Positions 1-6,565 of a stretch of DNA of 29,160 bases are shown in pieces. Origin of the DNA: Dehalococcoidia bacterium UBA1151 (GTDB taxonomy: Bacteria; Chloroflexota; Dehalococcoidia; Lucifugimonadales; Lucifugimonadaceae); assembly GCA_002311865.1 (NCBI GenBank), contig DBZV01000045.1:1507-30666 (forward strand), given 5' to 3'. The first letter of the stretch is position 1; the number at the start of each line of letters is the position of its first letter. Made by a program: the position numbers and the translations under genes. The notes under the pieces were generated by a model that did no database searches, had not been told where the DNA came from, and saw only the letters and a program-made list of their open reading frames with translations.

Positions 1-26
1 CAAAGGGGGTCAAAGGTTACGGCGGA

Positions 27-632
27 TTAAATGAGCCCTTCCGGCAGTTTAACCGTCATGACGCCCGCTTCCAGATCGACGCTAACGATCACGTCTTTCA
101 GTGCTGGAACCATCACATCCTGCTCATCCGGTGAGGCGGGTTTTACTCCATATACGTCATTTGCGCCGGTCTCGATGATCTCGTTGATTGTGCCAACCTC
201 ATCGCCCTCAACTGTCACAACTTTAATGCCGATGAGCTGGTGACCGTAGTACATGCCATCCGGTGGTGGTGGCAGAGCATCGGAATCGATTTCTATAACG
301 GCTTTGCGGAATCCACCCGCGATGTGCGAGCCATTGATGCCCTCCAGCGAGAGCACCATCCCGCCTTTTCCGGCGGTCTTGATATCTTCAACGATGTGCG
401 TCTCACCGTTGATGTAGATCTTCCAGCCGGGCTTGATCGGTGTTTCGAGGCCTGAGTAGAGCGTGGCGGACAGATCACCGTATCGTCCCCATGGCCGACG
501 TATTTCGCCGACTACGATTCTTCCGGGCGCCGATGGCTCAACTGGCGCGGTGGGGACACTGGGCGGCCGGGGTCCGCGCTTGCGATTTTGCGGACGCTTT
601 GGCGTGCGTGGTATTTTTCGAGATGAAGTCAT
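27..632 (-). CDS. rimM: Ribosome maturation factor RimM
   Basis: RimM binds ribosomal protein S19 and assists late 30S subunit maturation in the cytoplasm. The 201-residue product has the N-terminal RimM beta-barrel, starting near residue 38 with the pattern VVGEIRRPWGRYGDL. A C-terminal PRC-barrel follows from about residue 120, containing the GxxVGTINEIIETGANDVY pattern usual for the family. The first 37 residues are an Arg/Lys/Pro-rich extension that most RimM proteins lack. It could be a real tail or a start called too early, because the conserved domain begins only at Gly37. It is the third gene of a leftward rpsP-khpA-rimM cluster, the classic bacterial order. trmD usually follows, and would lie outside the window. 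A 113-bp gap containing a palindrome separates it from khpA, so it may not be strictly co-translated. Family assignment is firm; the start is uncertain. Confidence 0.9.
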   Translation of the reverse strand: MTSSRKIPRTPKRPQNRKRGPRPPSVPTAPVEPSAPGRIVVGEIRRPWGRYGDLSATLYSGLETPIKPGWKIYINGETHIVEDIKTAGKGGMVLSLEGINGSHIAGGFRKAVIEIDSDALPPPPDGMYYGHQLIGIKVVTVEGDEVGTINEIIETGANDVYGVKPASPDEQDVMVPALKDVIVSVDLEAGVMTVKLPEGLI

Positions 633-649
633 GTATGCGTTAAATGAAG

Positions 650-672
650 GAGGCAGGTTTCAAACCTGCCTC
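650..672. repeat. 23-bp perfect palindrome, copy 1
   Basis: The arms GAGGCAGGTTT (650-660) and AAACCTGCCTC (662-672) are exact reverse complements around a single central C. A near-identical palindrome lies at 25411-25433, differing only in the outermost bases of the arms. This copy sits between khpA and rimM. As RNA it would form an 8-bp G/C-rich stem with a 7-base loop, but no U-run follows on either strand, so it is not a standard intrinsic terminator. A dispersed intergenic palindrome is the more economical reading. Confidence 0.75.
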
Positions 673-744
673 TACCAACCTTAATCGCGTATCGAAACAG
701 CCGACCAGTAAAACTAAGTTGGCGGCTTCAGTATTTTCTAGAGG

Positions 745-984
745 CTAGTCGATCTGAAGGATCACTCTCGTGCGCTGCTTTACAGCGGCAACACGGAGCA
801 ACGAACGAATCGACTCAGCAACACGACCGCCACGGCCGATTACCTTGCCCTTATCGACGTCATCAACCTTCAGGGTGATGATGGTTCGGTTACCGCGTTG
901 TTCCTCGGTAACTTCAACCGCGTCGGGCTCAGTCGCCAACGTTTTGGCGATGTATTCAACCATCTCTTTCATGGCCGATTTCAT
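745..984 (-). CDS. khpA: KH-domain RNA-binding protein KhpA (YlqC family)
   Basis: KhpA is a small single-KH RNA-binding protein. In Firmicutes it pairs with KhpB (Jag) and affects cell division and RNA fate. The 79-residue product has the usual family length and the diagnostic GxxG loop as Gly50-Arg-Gly-Gly53 in the context KVIGRGGRVAESIRSLL. It lies one base after the rpsP stop and is probably translationally coupled to it. The rpsP-khpA-rimM order is widely conserved, and the context supports a ribosome or RNA-related role. No khpB partner is visible in the window. Assignment is firm from the motif plus the position. Confidence 0.92.
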   Translation of the reverse strand: MKSAMKEMVEYIAKTLATEPDAVEVTEEQRGNRTIITLKVDDVDKGKVIGRGGRVAESIRSLLRVAAVKQRTRVILQID

Positions 985-985
985 C

Positions 986-1237
986 TTACTTCACCTTCTC
1001 TAGCAGACCTGATTTTTTCAGTAACTGTACGACGGACTCAGAAGGACTTGCGCCATTTCGGAGCCATTTTAAGGTCTTTTCTTCATCAACAATGATTTCC
1101 GGTGGATCCGGGAACGGATCGTACGTGCCGATCTGGTCAATAAATTTACCATTACGCGGTGCTCGCTGATCGGCGACCACAATTCTGTAGAAGGGATGTC
1201 CTTTGGCGCCTATCCGTCGCAGGCGGATGCGAACCAT
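986..1237 (-). CDS. rpsP: 30S ribosomal protein S16
   Basis: S16 is a 30S subunit protein that binds 16S rRNA early in assembly. The 83-residue product begins MVRIRLRRIGAKGHPFYRIV and continues VADQRAPRNGKFIDQIGTYDP, which are the family signatures. Length is normal (about 75-90). The ATG at 1235-1237 is preceded by AGGAG (reverse complement of 1250-1254), so the start is well supported, with somewhat long spacing of 12 bases. It is the promoter-proximal gene of the leftward rpsP-khpA-rimM operon. Its promoter should lie in the divergent 1238-1536 gap. Very secure. Confidence 0.97.
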   Translation of the reverse strand: MVRIRLRRIGAKGHPFYRIVVADQRAPRNGKFIDQIGTYDPFPDPPEIIVDEEKTLKWLRNGASPSESVVQLLKKSGLLEKVK

Positions 1238-1536
1238 TCTTTGCTGTATCTCCTGAACGCACCCAACCCGCCTTAAATATTGCGAGATCGGTGCAGGGTC
1301 AATTCTTTATCTAATAACGCAACTATTGATTCTATTGTCCATGAGTACGACTGGTCAACGAACCCGGACTTGTCAATTGGCCCAATAACAGGGAATGATC
1401 GGTCGATATTGATGAACTGATCAAGCAGCCGGAAGAAATCATCCGTAAAAATGCACCCCTTTCGTTAACAAATAATTGAGACCTCAGACGGTGTGCATCT
1501 AAGATGTTCGATAGAAATACATTGAGGTGAGTTTTC
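1238..1536. other. Divergent intergenic region between rpsP and moaD-moaE
   Basis: This 299-bp gap separates the leftward rpsP from the rightward molybdopterin gene, so it must contain both promoters. It is richer in A/T than its surroundings, with stretches around 1299-1330 and 1450-1485. I could not find a convincing -35/-10 pair with good spacing on either strand. The ribosome sites at its ends are visible: AGGAG for rpsP, and GAGGTGA at 1524-1530 for the rightward gene. Open frames across it are short and show no family resemblance. Confidence 0.4.
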
Positions 1537-2214
1537 TTGCAGATTGAAGTGTTGCTGTTTGCCGGCCTGAAAGACCGGGCTGGCGTCGCGCGTCTGACAA
1601 TCGAGATCACTGAAGGTGCAACCGTGTCTGACGCCATCGACGCGGCTGGTGACGCCACCGAGTCAACCTGGGATGTCCCGACCGCCATCATGTGTGCCGT
1701 TAATGAGGAGTATCAACAGCGGGACTTCGTCCTGAGCGATGGGGATGAACTCGCGCTGATTCCGCCAGTGAGTGGTGGAACAGGGGTGGCGCAGGACGAT
1801 CATGTGGAAGTGACAGGCGAGCCGTTGGACACGACGGCGATTGCAGACCACGTCCGCGCTGATTCCAATGGTGCGATCGTGATATTCGAAGGTGTAACTC
1901 GCGACCACAACGATGGCCGTCACGTGGAATACCTGGAGTACGAGGCTTATCAGCCGATGGCGGAGAACAAGATTCGCGAACTGTTCAGCGAGATGCGGCA
2001 GCGCTATGAGATTGACAGATGCGCCGTTGCACATCGTGTTGGACGCGTCAATATCGGCGAAAAGAGCATGGTGGTTGCCGTGAGCGCGGCACACCGCCGT
2101 CCGGCATTTGAGGCTGCTCTGTACTTTGTCGATCGGCTGAAAGAGGTTGTGCCGATCTGGAAAAAAGAGCACTTTGAGGGCGGTGAGGTTTGGATCAACG
2201 ATACTCCCGGTTAG
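1537..2214 (+). CDS. MoaD-MoaE fusion, molybdopterin synthase (MoaX-like)
   Basis: Molybdopterin synthase adds two sulfurs to cyclic pyranopterin monophosphate to make molybdopterin. Here the small subunit MoaD (residues 1-81, ubiquitin-like, ending PPVSGG at 76-81) is fused to the catalytic subunit MoaE (about 90-225). The MoaE part shows GAIVIFEGVTRDHN, VAHRVGRVNIGEKS and PIWKKEHFEGGEVW, the last carrying the conserved catalytic lysines (Lys209/Lys210). The start is TTG at 1537, chosen because GAGGTGA lies at 1524-1530 and the MoaD fold begins at once. MoaD works as a C-terminal thiocarboxylate on Gly-Gly, which is buried inside this polypeptide. In Mycobacterium tuberculosis MoaX the same problem is solved by proteolytic cleavage after the Gly-Gly. 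No other moa genes are nearby. Confidence 0.93.
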   Translation: MQIEVLLFAGLKDRAGVARLTIEITEGATVSDAIDAAGDATESTWDVPTAIMCAVNEEYQQRDFVLSDGDELALIPPVSGGTGVAQDDHVEVTGEPLDTTAIADHVRADSNGAIVIFEGVTRDHNDGRHVEYLEYEAYQPMAENKIRELFSEMRQRYEIDRCAVAHRVGRVNIGEKSMVVAVSAAHRRPAFEAALYFVDRLKEVVPIWKKEHFEGGEVWINDTPG

Positions 2215-2871
2215 AAAGACCAGATGCGGTGGACTATTTCAAGCCCGGAGATCATGTTGTCGTTCGAGACATCGACCGCGGCAAATCTCGGGTAGTCGTG
2301 CCATCCATAGTTGTTGAGGATGGTCCAGAACCTACGGTCACATTCATTCCGGTGGGGGCCGAGTTGTTGATACTTACCGGCGACTGGGAGTCACATTCCA
2401 GCCAGCAGGTTCGCGCAATTAGCGATTTGAACGGGCAATATCGACGACACTCATGGCGCGGACGGGGCTCGCTTCGGATCTCCCAGCGGTGCAATCCGTG
2501 GTCCATGGGTGTTTTCTGGAATCACCCGGGTGGCGAACTCAGCAGTTGGTACGTGAATCTGGAACGCCCTCAGGTGCGGACCGATTACGGCTTTTCGCTA
2601 CACGATGAGTTGCTGGACGTGGTGATCGCGCCAGATCGAAAGTCCTGGAAATGGAAGGACGAGGACGAATTGGCAGAGGCGATAGGCATCGGCTTCTTCA
2701 CGCCCGGTGATGAGGCGCGTTTGAGGGCGAACGGGCTGGCAGCCGTGGAACGGATCCAATCTGGAGAGCCGCCATTTGACGCATCATGGGCCGATTTCAA
2801 GCGGGCCCCCCGATTGGGGCATCCCACCTCTGTCGCTAACCGATGCAGAGCGAGCATTGATCAGGGATTAG
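2190..2871 (+). CDS. DUF402 (FomD-like) protein, frameshifted near the C-terminus
   Basis: DUF402 proteins are beta-barrel hydrolase-like proteins related to FomD and nucleotide phosphatases; the substrate here is unknown. Recognisable parts are YFKPGDHVVVRDIDRG near the start and the core GVFWNHPGGELSSWYVN followed by RTDYGFSLHDELLDVV. The frame opens at TTG 2190, overlapping the MoaD-MoaE gene by 25 bases. A GTG at 2229 would also fit the family's usual N-terminus. The uninterrupted frame runs on to 3044, but its last 75 residues are unlike the family. Removing one C from the six-C run at 2806-2811 gives the family-like ending APDWGIPPLSLTDAERALIR and a stop at 2869-2871, where it meets the opposing NHL gene with a 4-base overlap. 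I therefore read 2871 as the original end. Confidence 0.75.
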
Positions 2872-3875
2872 TCTCCGGCCAAACTCAATTTACGGATCAG
2901 ACCATTACCTGTATCAGCCACAAAGAGGTCACCATTGGCGTCGAAGACCATACCGTGTGGTCCCTGAAGCACGCCGGGAATCAGATCGCCCTGATAGTTG
3001 AGGTCAAGATCGAAGACCTGAATGCGGTTGCCCCGAAACTCTGAGATATAGAAGTTGCCTGCATGGTCAAACGCGATGCTGGTAGGCACGTTGAATTCAC
3101 CGGGACCATCGCCAAACGTGCCGAAACCCTTCACGAACTCGCCATCTTGAGTGAGCACCTGTACGCGGTTGTTGCCGCGATCGACCACCCAGAGATTACC
3201 GTCGGGACCGATCTTGATGCCGGTGGGGTTGTTGAGTTCGCCAGGGTCTTAACCCCGACTCGCAAGCGTGCGGAGGGAATTGCCATCCAGGTGGAACACG
3301 TTGATTCGACTATTACCTCAGTCGGAGGCGAAGATCTCGCCGCCATCGCTGATTGCGAGCACCATTGCGGACTGGAACTGACCGTCGCCTGCACCAAACG
3401 AGCCGATTGTGGCGAGCCAATCTCCGCCAGATGTGAACTTCTGGATCCGGTCGTTCCCGCTTTCCGCCACGAACACATTGCCGTCTGGGCCGATGAATAC
3501 GCCCGTTGGCGCCTGAAACATCCCGTCCGCTGATCCGGAAGTGCCCCACTCAAGGACTAACTTGCCGTCAGAGCTAATTTTGCGAATTCGATTGCCCCTG
3601 AATTCGGTCGTGTAAATGAAGCCGTCCGTATCTATGGCCAGGCCGTTTAGGCTGGCGAAGGCGAGCGTGCGTGTATCGGTTCCCCATGCAGCCAGTTCTT
3701 CGGAAGGGATAACCGAGATTTCAGAGACCATCGTGGGAGAGGGATCCGTGGGAGAGGGAACCGGGGAGGAGGGAGAGGTCGCGATCGCGGCAATAGTGGG
3801 TTGAGGTGCTTCCACAGTTGATTCAGCAGCATCCCCGCCACAGGCACTCAGGATGGCTACGAAGCCGATCGCCAA
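2868..3875 (-). pseudogene. NHL-repeat beta-propeller lipoprotein with two in-frame stops
   Basis: The product would be an exported lipoprotein with NHL propeller repeats. It starts near TTG 3875 with a hydrophobic segment and a lipobox LSAC (Cys12). A Pro/Ser/Thr linker follows to about residue 55, then repeats of the form LNGLAIDTDGFIYTTEFRGNRI, with blade motifs such as GVFIGPDGNVFVAESGNDRI and IKIGPDGNLWVVDRGNNRV. The reading frame is continuous from 3875 to 2868 but is interrupted by TGA at 3318-3320 and TAA at 3249-3251. Homologous sequence continues in the same frame after both. The intact length would be about 335 residues. NHL propellers usually mediate binding; no ligand can be inferred. 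The simplest reading is a nonsense-inactivated gene. Two independent base-call errors are possible but less likely. Confidence 0.82.
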
Positions 3876-4012
3876 CGAGTATGGTCGTAACGCTTGTACG
3901 GGCCCTCCCAGGGACTATCAATTGGTTTACTGTCCGCTATTACGCTAAGCATTATTGATCAGTTTCTCGAATTGTAATCATCGCAGATGAGCGCCAATGG
4001 GCAGAGGTTGAG

Positions 4013-4498
4013 ATGGAGTCAGTCGAAATCAGACCCGTCACAGAATCAGATATTGAGCTATTGGCGCGTTATCTGACGCATAAGCCGAACGCGCAAAGCT
4101 TGCGCGATCGATTTAGCGAGGTAGAACTTGGCCATCGCGAGATGCTGGTGGCGCTCATTGATGGGGAGCCTGTTGGCACGGTGGGTATTGGCGGCGGTGC
4201 TACTGAATCGCATCCCGGCGCACTGTATTTGTTTGCCCTGGACGTCTCACCGCGGCACCGGCGGCGGGGAATCGCATCAGCACTGATCAATGCCGTCGAG
4301 TCGATGGCCGTGGAGCGCGGGCTGGGCGCAGTTGTACTGAAGGTTGGAGTCGAAAACCCGAATGCAGCGCGTCTGTACCGAAGTTTGGGCTACGACGAAC
4401 ACGGAGAGCTTGTGCTTGATGTGTGGACGGAGTACACCGCCGACGGGACGGCAATAGAGATGCGTGACACCTGTATTCAGATGAGGAAGGTCCTGTGA
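4013..4498 (+). CDS. GNAT-family N-acetyltransferase
   Basis: GNAT enzymes transfer acetyl from acetyl-CoA to an amine; the substrate here is not predictable. The 161-residue product shows the fold in order: IRPVTESDIELLARYL at the N-terminus, the beta4-alpha3 acetyl-CoA site LFALDVSPRHRRRGIASALI (the RRxGIA pyrophosphate loop at about residues 84-89), and ENPNAARLYRSLGY, the motif B signature. Length is standard. It is followed by a second acetyltransferase gene whose GTG start overlaps this gene's TGA stop by four bases, so the two are probably translationally coupled. A broad amine or antibiotic acetyltransferase role is possible. Family is firm, specificity unknown. Confidence 0.88.
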   Translation: MESVEIRPVTESDIELLARYLTHKPNAQSLRDRFSEVELGHREMLVALIDGEPVGTVGIGGGATESHPGALYLFALDVSPRHRRRGIASALINAVESMAVERGLGAVVLKVGVENPNAARLYRSLGYDEHGELVLDVWTEYTADGTAIEMRDTCIQMRKVL

Positions 4499-5172
4499 GT
4501 CAGATTCGCGTTGACGATGAGATTATCGTGCGCATTCCGACGATGTACTACGAGGAACCGTATTTCGAGTGGGTTCAGGCGAATCGAGATCATCTGGCGA
4601 AGTGGTTGCCGTTTGCCGCGGCCGCCAAAACGCGCGCCGAAGTGAGGATGTGGCTGGAGCGTAGGACATCCCCGGAGGAGTTGGAGTCGCGTATCGGTGG
4701 GCTGATCTATTGGCAGGGTGAATTGGTGGAGGCAGCAAATCTGAAGGGTGTGGGATCGTCGGACAATGCTGGCGAGTTGGGCTTCTCCCTCTCAGAAAGC
4801 GCACAGGGTAACGGCATCGCTACGCGCGTTTGTTGGAAGCTGATCGATATCGCGTTCGCGGAGAAGGACATCCACCGCGTGATGATCCGTGGGGCTCGAG
4901 AGAACCATCGCAGCCGAGCAATCGCGGAGCGACTGGGCTTCACGTTTGAGGGGTTCCAGCGTGAGGCGGCCTTTTTACAGGGCGAATATCAAGATCTGGC
5001 GGTATATCCATGTTGGCGCAGGAGTGGGCAATGCTCCCAGCGGAACTTAGCCTCGTGCTCACCGCGCCTCACGAGAGGATTTCTGGCTCAATCATCGTTC
5101 CCAAAGACCAATTCGGTCAGGCGCCTGCACGACTTTTCCTTTTCCGCCTCTTCTGATTCTTCCCGGGACTGA
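4495..5172 (+). CDS. RimJ/RimL-type GNAT acetyltransferase, frameshifted C-terminus
   Basis: This resembles the RimJ/RimL/YdaF branch, which acetylates protein N-termini or small amines. Visible features are YFEWVQANRDHLAKWLPF near residue 22, GELGFSLSESAQGNGIATRV (acetyl-CoA loop QGNGIA) near 92-111, and RENHRSRAIAERLGFTFEG near 135-153. It starts at GTG 4495, overlapping the upstream GNAT stop. The family usually ends with a DLxVYxMLxxEW pattern. Here the frame reads DLAVYPCWRRSG and continues about 50 unfamiliar residues. Adding one base at about 5008 restores VYxMLAQEWAMLPAEL and a stop at 5154-5156. The last genuine segment has therefore probably been lost to a one-base deletion, by mutation or sequencing error. 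The catalytic core is complete. Confidence 0.75.
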   Translation: MSQIRVDDEIIVRIPTMYYEEPYFEWVQANRDHLAKWLPFAAAAKTRAEVRMWLERRTSPEELESRIGGLIYWQGELVEAANLKGVGSSDNAGELGFSLSESAQGNGIATRVCWKLIDIAFAEKDIHRVMIRGARENHRSRAIAERLGFTFEGFQREAAFLQGEYQDLAVYPCWRRSGQCSQRNLASCSPRLTRGFLAQSSFPKTNSVRRLHDFSFSASSDSSRD

Positions 5173-5662
5173 TGCTGGTGGAACGCCTCTTCCGCCTCGC
5201 GCACTAGTGAATCGAGACCTTTAGCGTCGCCCACATCGAACGATTTTCCATGGGGAATATCCATTCCCGATTTTTTCATCACGTCTTCTGCCACATAGAT
5301 GGGGCTGTGGGTTCGCGACGCTAGGGCGATCGCGTCGCTTGGCCGCGCGTCCAATCCGCACCGGATATATCGACCGTCGCGTAGAAGGTGTCACCTTCAA
5401 GTCGGGTGATTCGCACTTGATCGATTTTCGCTCCGGCCGCGTTGAGCAGCGCCGCCATCAGCGCCATGGTTTGCGGTCGAGGCATATCCACACCACGCGC
5501 TCCGAGTGCAATCGCCGCGCCTTCGCCTCGTCCGACCCAGATCGGCAGGGCGCGATCGCCGGCCTCTGTGGCGAGTATGGCAACAGAGCCAGATCCGGAT
5601 TTTTCAGGATCACCAGAGATCAGCGCTGAGTCCACTACGTCTGCAACAGTCACTTTCAACAT
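5088..5662 (-). pseudogene. Bifunctional nuclease (BFN/DUF151) domain gene, frameshifted
   Basis: BFN-family proteins carry a DUF151 fold; the plant homologue has RNase and DNase activity, and the bacterial role is little known. From ATG 5662 the product reads MLKVTVADVVDSALIS, then LPIWVGRGEGAAIALGARG and RPQTMALMAALL, all typical. The frame then breaks: the first part terminates at 5321-5323 after SGADWTRG. The conserved DARPSDAIALASRTHSPIYV resumes in another frame from about 5352 and runs to the stop at 5088. One inserted base near 5352 would rejoin them as ADLDARPSDAIALA. An ideal ribosome site, AAGGAG, lies 7 bases before the ATG (reverse complement of 5670-5675), so this domain can start independently even though the upstream sigma frame runs into it without a stop. 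Confidence 0.8.
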
Positions 5663-5669
5663 CGAATTT

Positions 5670-5675
5670 CTCCTT
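5670..5675 (-). promoter_or_regulatory. Internal Shine-Dalgarno site for the BFN domain
   Basis: On the minus strand the bases read AAGGAG, then seven bases, then ATG (5660-5662). This is the best ribosome site seen in this part of the window. It lies inside an open frame shared with the sigma factor, so it decides an independent internal start for the nuclease domain. Confidence 0.65.
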
Positions 5676-5885
5676 GCTCGGACGGGTACGTCCGAATCAC
5701 TGGTTAGCAGCTTGCGCAACTGGATGCGTGCCCGGTTCAGGCGCACTCTCACTGCGCCCGGCGAGATTCCCAGACCGTCAGCGATCTCCCGGACTGTCAT
5801 TTGCCGGTAGTAGAACATCAACGTGGCGTCGCGCGCTCCCTGCGGCAGATCGCCCACTGCCGCCAACACCAGCGCGCGCAACTCT

Positions 5886-5907
5886 TGTTCTTCGACTGTT
5901 CTTCGAC
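5886..5907. repeat. Perfect 11-bp tandem duplication inside the sigma factor gene
   Basis: TGTTCTTCGAC occurs twice back to back (5886-5896 and 5897-5907). Eleven is not a multiple of three, so the second copy shifts the sigma reading frame between regions 2 and 4. Removing one copy restores a single frame with family-like sequence on both sides. This marks a discrete slippage or duplication event and not ordinary homopolymer noise. Confidence 0.9.
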
Positions 5908-6397
5908 AATCATTGCCGGGTCGCTTTCAGGCCGCGAGCGGCTTGATCGATCTGTCACCTCATTGAGGGGCTGATCCCACCGCTGTTGACGAAGCTGATT
6001 GCGCCAGAGATTCAGGGATATTCCGCAGAGCCATGGTCCGAAACGGTTGGAATCCCGCAAATCGTCGATCGTCAGATAGGCGATCAACATCGCCTCCTGG
6101 ATGATGTCTCCCACCCCAGCGGTATTCCTGGCAACGCGATGCAGTAGCCGCACGGCAGTTGGCCGATGCCGCTCCAACAGGGTGCCATACGCATCCTTGT
6201 CGCCGGTTTGTAATAACCGAACGAGTTCGGAATCGGTCATCGTATCGGGGATAACAGCCAATTCATCCAACATCTTGTTATGTAGTAGCCGGATACGGCA
6301 GAAAGGTTACGCTGCGAACATGACACGTGAGCAATTCTCGTCTGGTGACGCAATTGCGCGCGCGTACGTGAGGCGGGTATAGTCGTAGTAATGGCTT

Positions 6398-6490
6398 GGA
6401 GGGGTCGCATAGAGGCCTAGTGCGCCCGCCTGCTAAGCGGGTTGGGGGTGTTGAGCCCCCTCGTGGGTTCGAATCCCACTCCCTCCGCCA
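6398..6490 (+). tRNA. tRNA-Ser, anticodon GCU
   Basis: The acceptor arm GGAGGGG (6398-6404) pairs with TCCCTCC (6480-6486), with one G-U pair, followed by discriminator G and an encoded CCA (6488-6490). The anticodon stem CCCGC/GCGGG encloses the loop CTGCTAA, giving anticodon GCT at 6432-6434. A long variable arm (class II) follows, as expected for serine, and the T arm is GTGGG-TTCGAAT-CCCAC. It reads AGC and AGU codons. Confidence 0.96.
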
Positions 6491-6521
6491 GTAAAAAAAC
6501 TATCGTTAGATTTACGACTTG

Positions 6522-6549
6522 ATCCCGTCTTCTAGCTCGAAGACGGGAT
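6522..6549. promoter_or_regulatory. 11-bp inverted repeat between tRNA-Ser and miaB
   Basis: ATCCCGTCTTC (6522-6532) and GAAGACGGGAT (6539-6549) are perfect complements around the six-base loop TAGCTC. It lies 31 bases after the tRNA CCA and ends just before the miaB start region. No T-run follows on either strand, so it is not a textbook terminator. It could end or protect the tRNA transcript, or sit in the miaB leader and affect initiation. Confidence 0.6.
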
Positions 6550-6565
6550 TGTGCAATCTGGAAAT

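Larger units (their letters stand above)
5663..6273 (-). pseudogene. ECF-like sigma-70 factor, disrupted by an 11-bp duplication; in frame with BFN
   Basis: Region 2 spans about residues 24-95, with GDKDAYGTLLERHRPTAVRL and NRFGPWLCGISLNLWRNQL, typical of extracytoplasmic-function sigma factors that direct RNA polymerase to alternative promoters. Region 4 follows in another frame, with DLPQGARDATLMFYYRQM and the helix-turn-helix MTVREIADGLGISPGAVRVR. The frame change falls exactly at a perfect 11-bp tandem duplication (5886-5907). Using one copy gives MIVEEQELRALVLAAVGDLP, a clean join. After region 4 the frame continues with no stop through LLTSDSDVPVRARRNS into the nuclease start, so the ancestral product was either a sigma-nuclease fusion or two in-frame overlapping products. 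No anti-sigma gene is adjacent. Confidence 0.8.

Noticed and set aside
650..672. Intrinsic terminator call for the palindrome
   Set aside because: No run of T follows on either strand and the position is inside an operon; kept as a repeat instead.
1332..1691. 119-codon open frame on the minus strand upstream of and into the MoaD-MoaE gene
   Set aside because: It overlaps the start of a well-supported gene, shows no family resemblance and has low-complexity Ser/Ala content typical of an antisense shadow.
2872..3044. Extended C-terminus of the DUF402 open frame
   Set aside because: It is antisense to conserved NHL sequence, and a one-base correction gives a family-like ending at 2871.
3318..3320. 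Selenocysteine or other recoding at the in-frame TGA of the NHL gene
   Set aside because: NHL propellers have no known need for selenocysteine, no SECIS-like hairpin was evident, and a TAA lies 66 bases further on in the same frame.
6398..6490. tRNA-Ser as an integration (att) site
   Set aside because: No integrase gene or direct repeat of the tRNA 3' end was found in the window.
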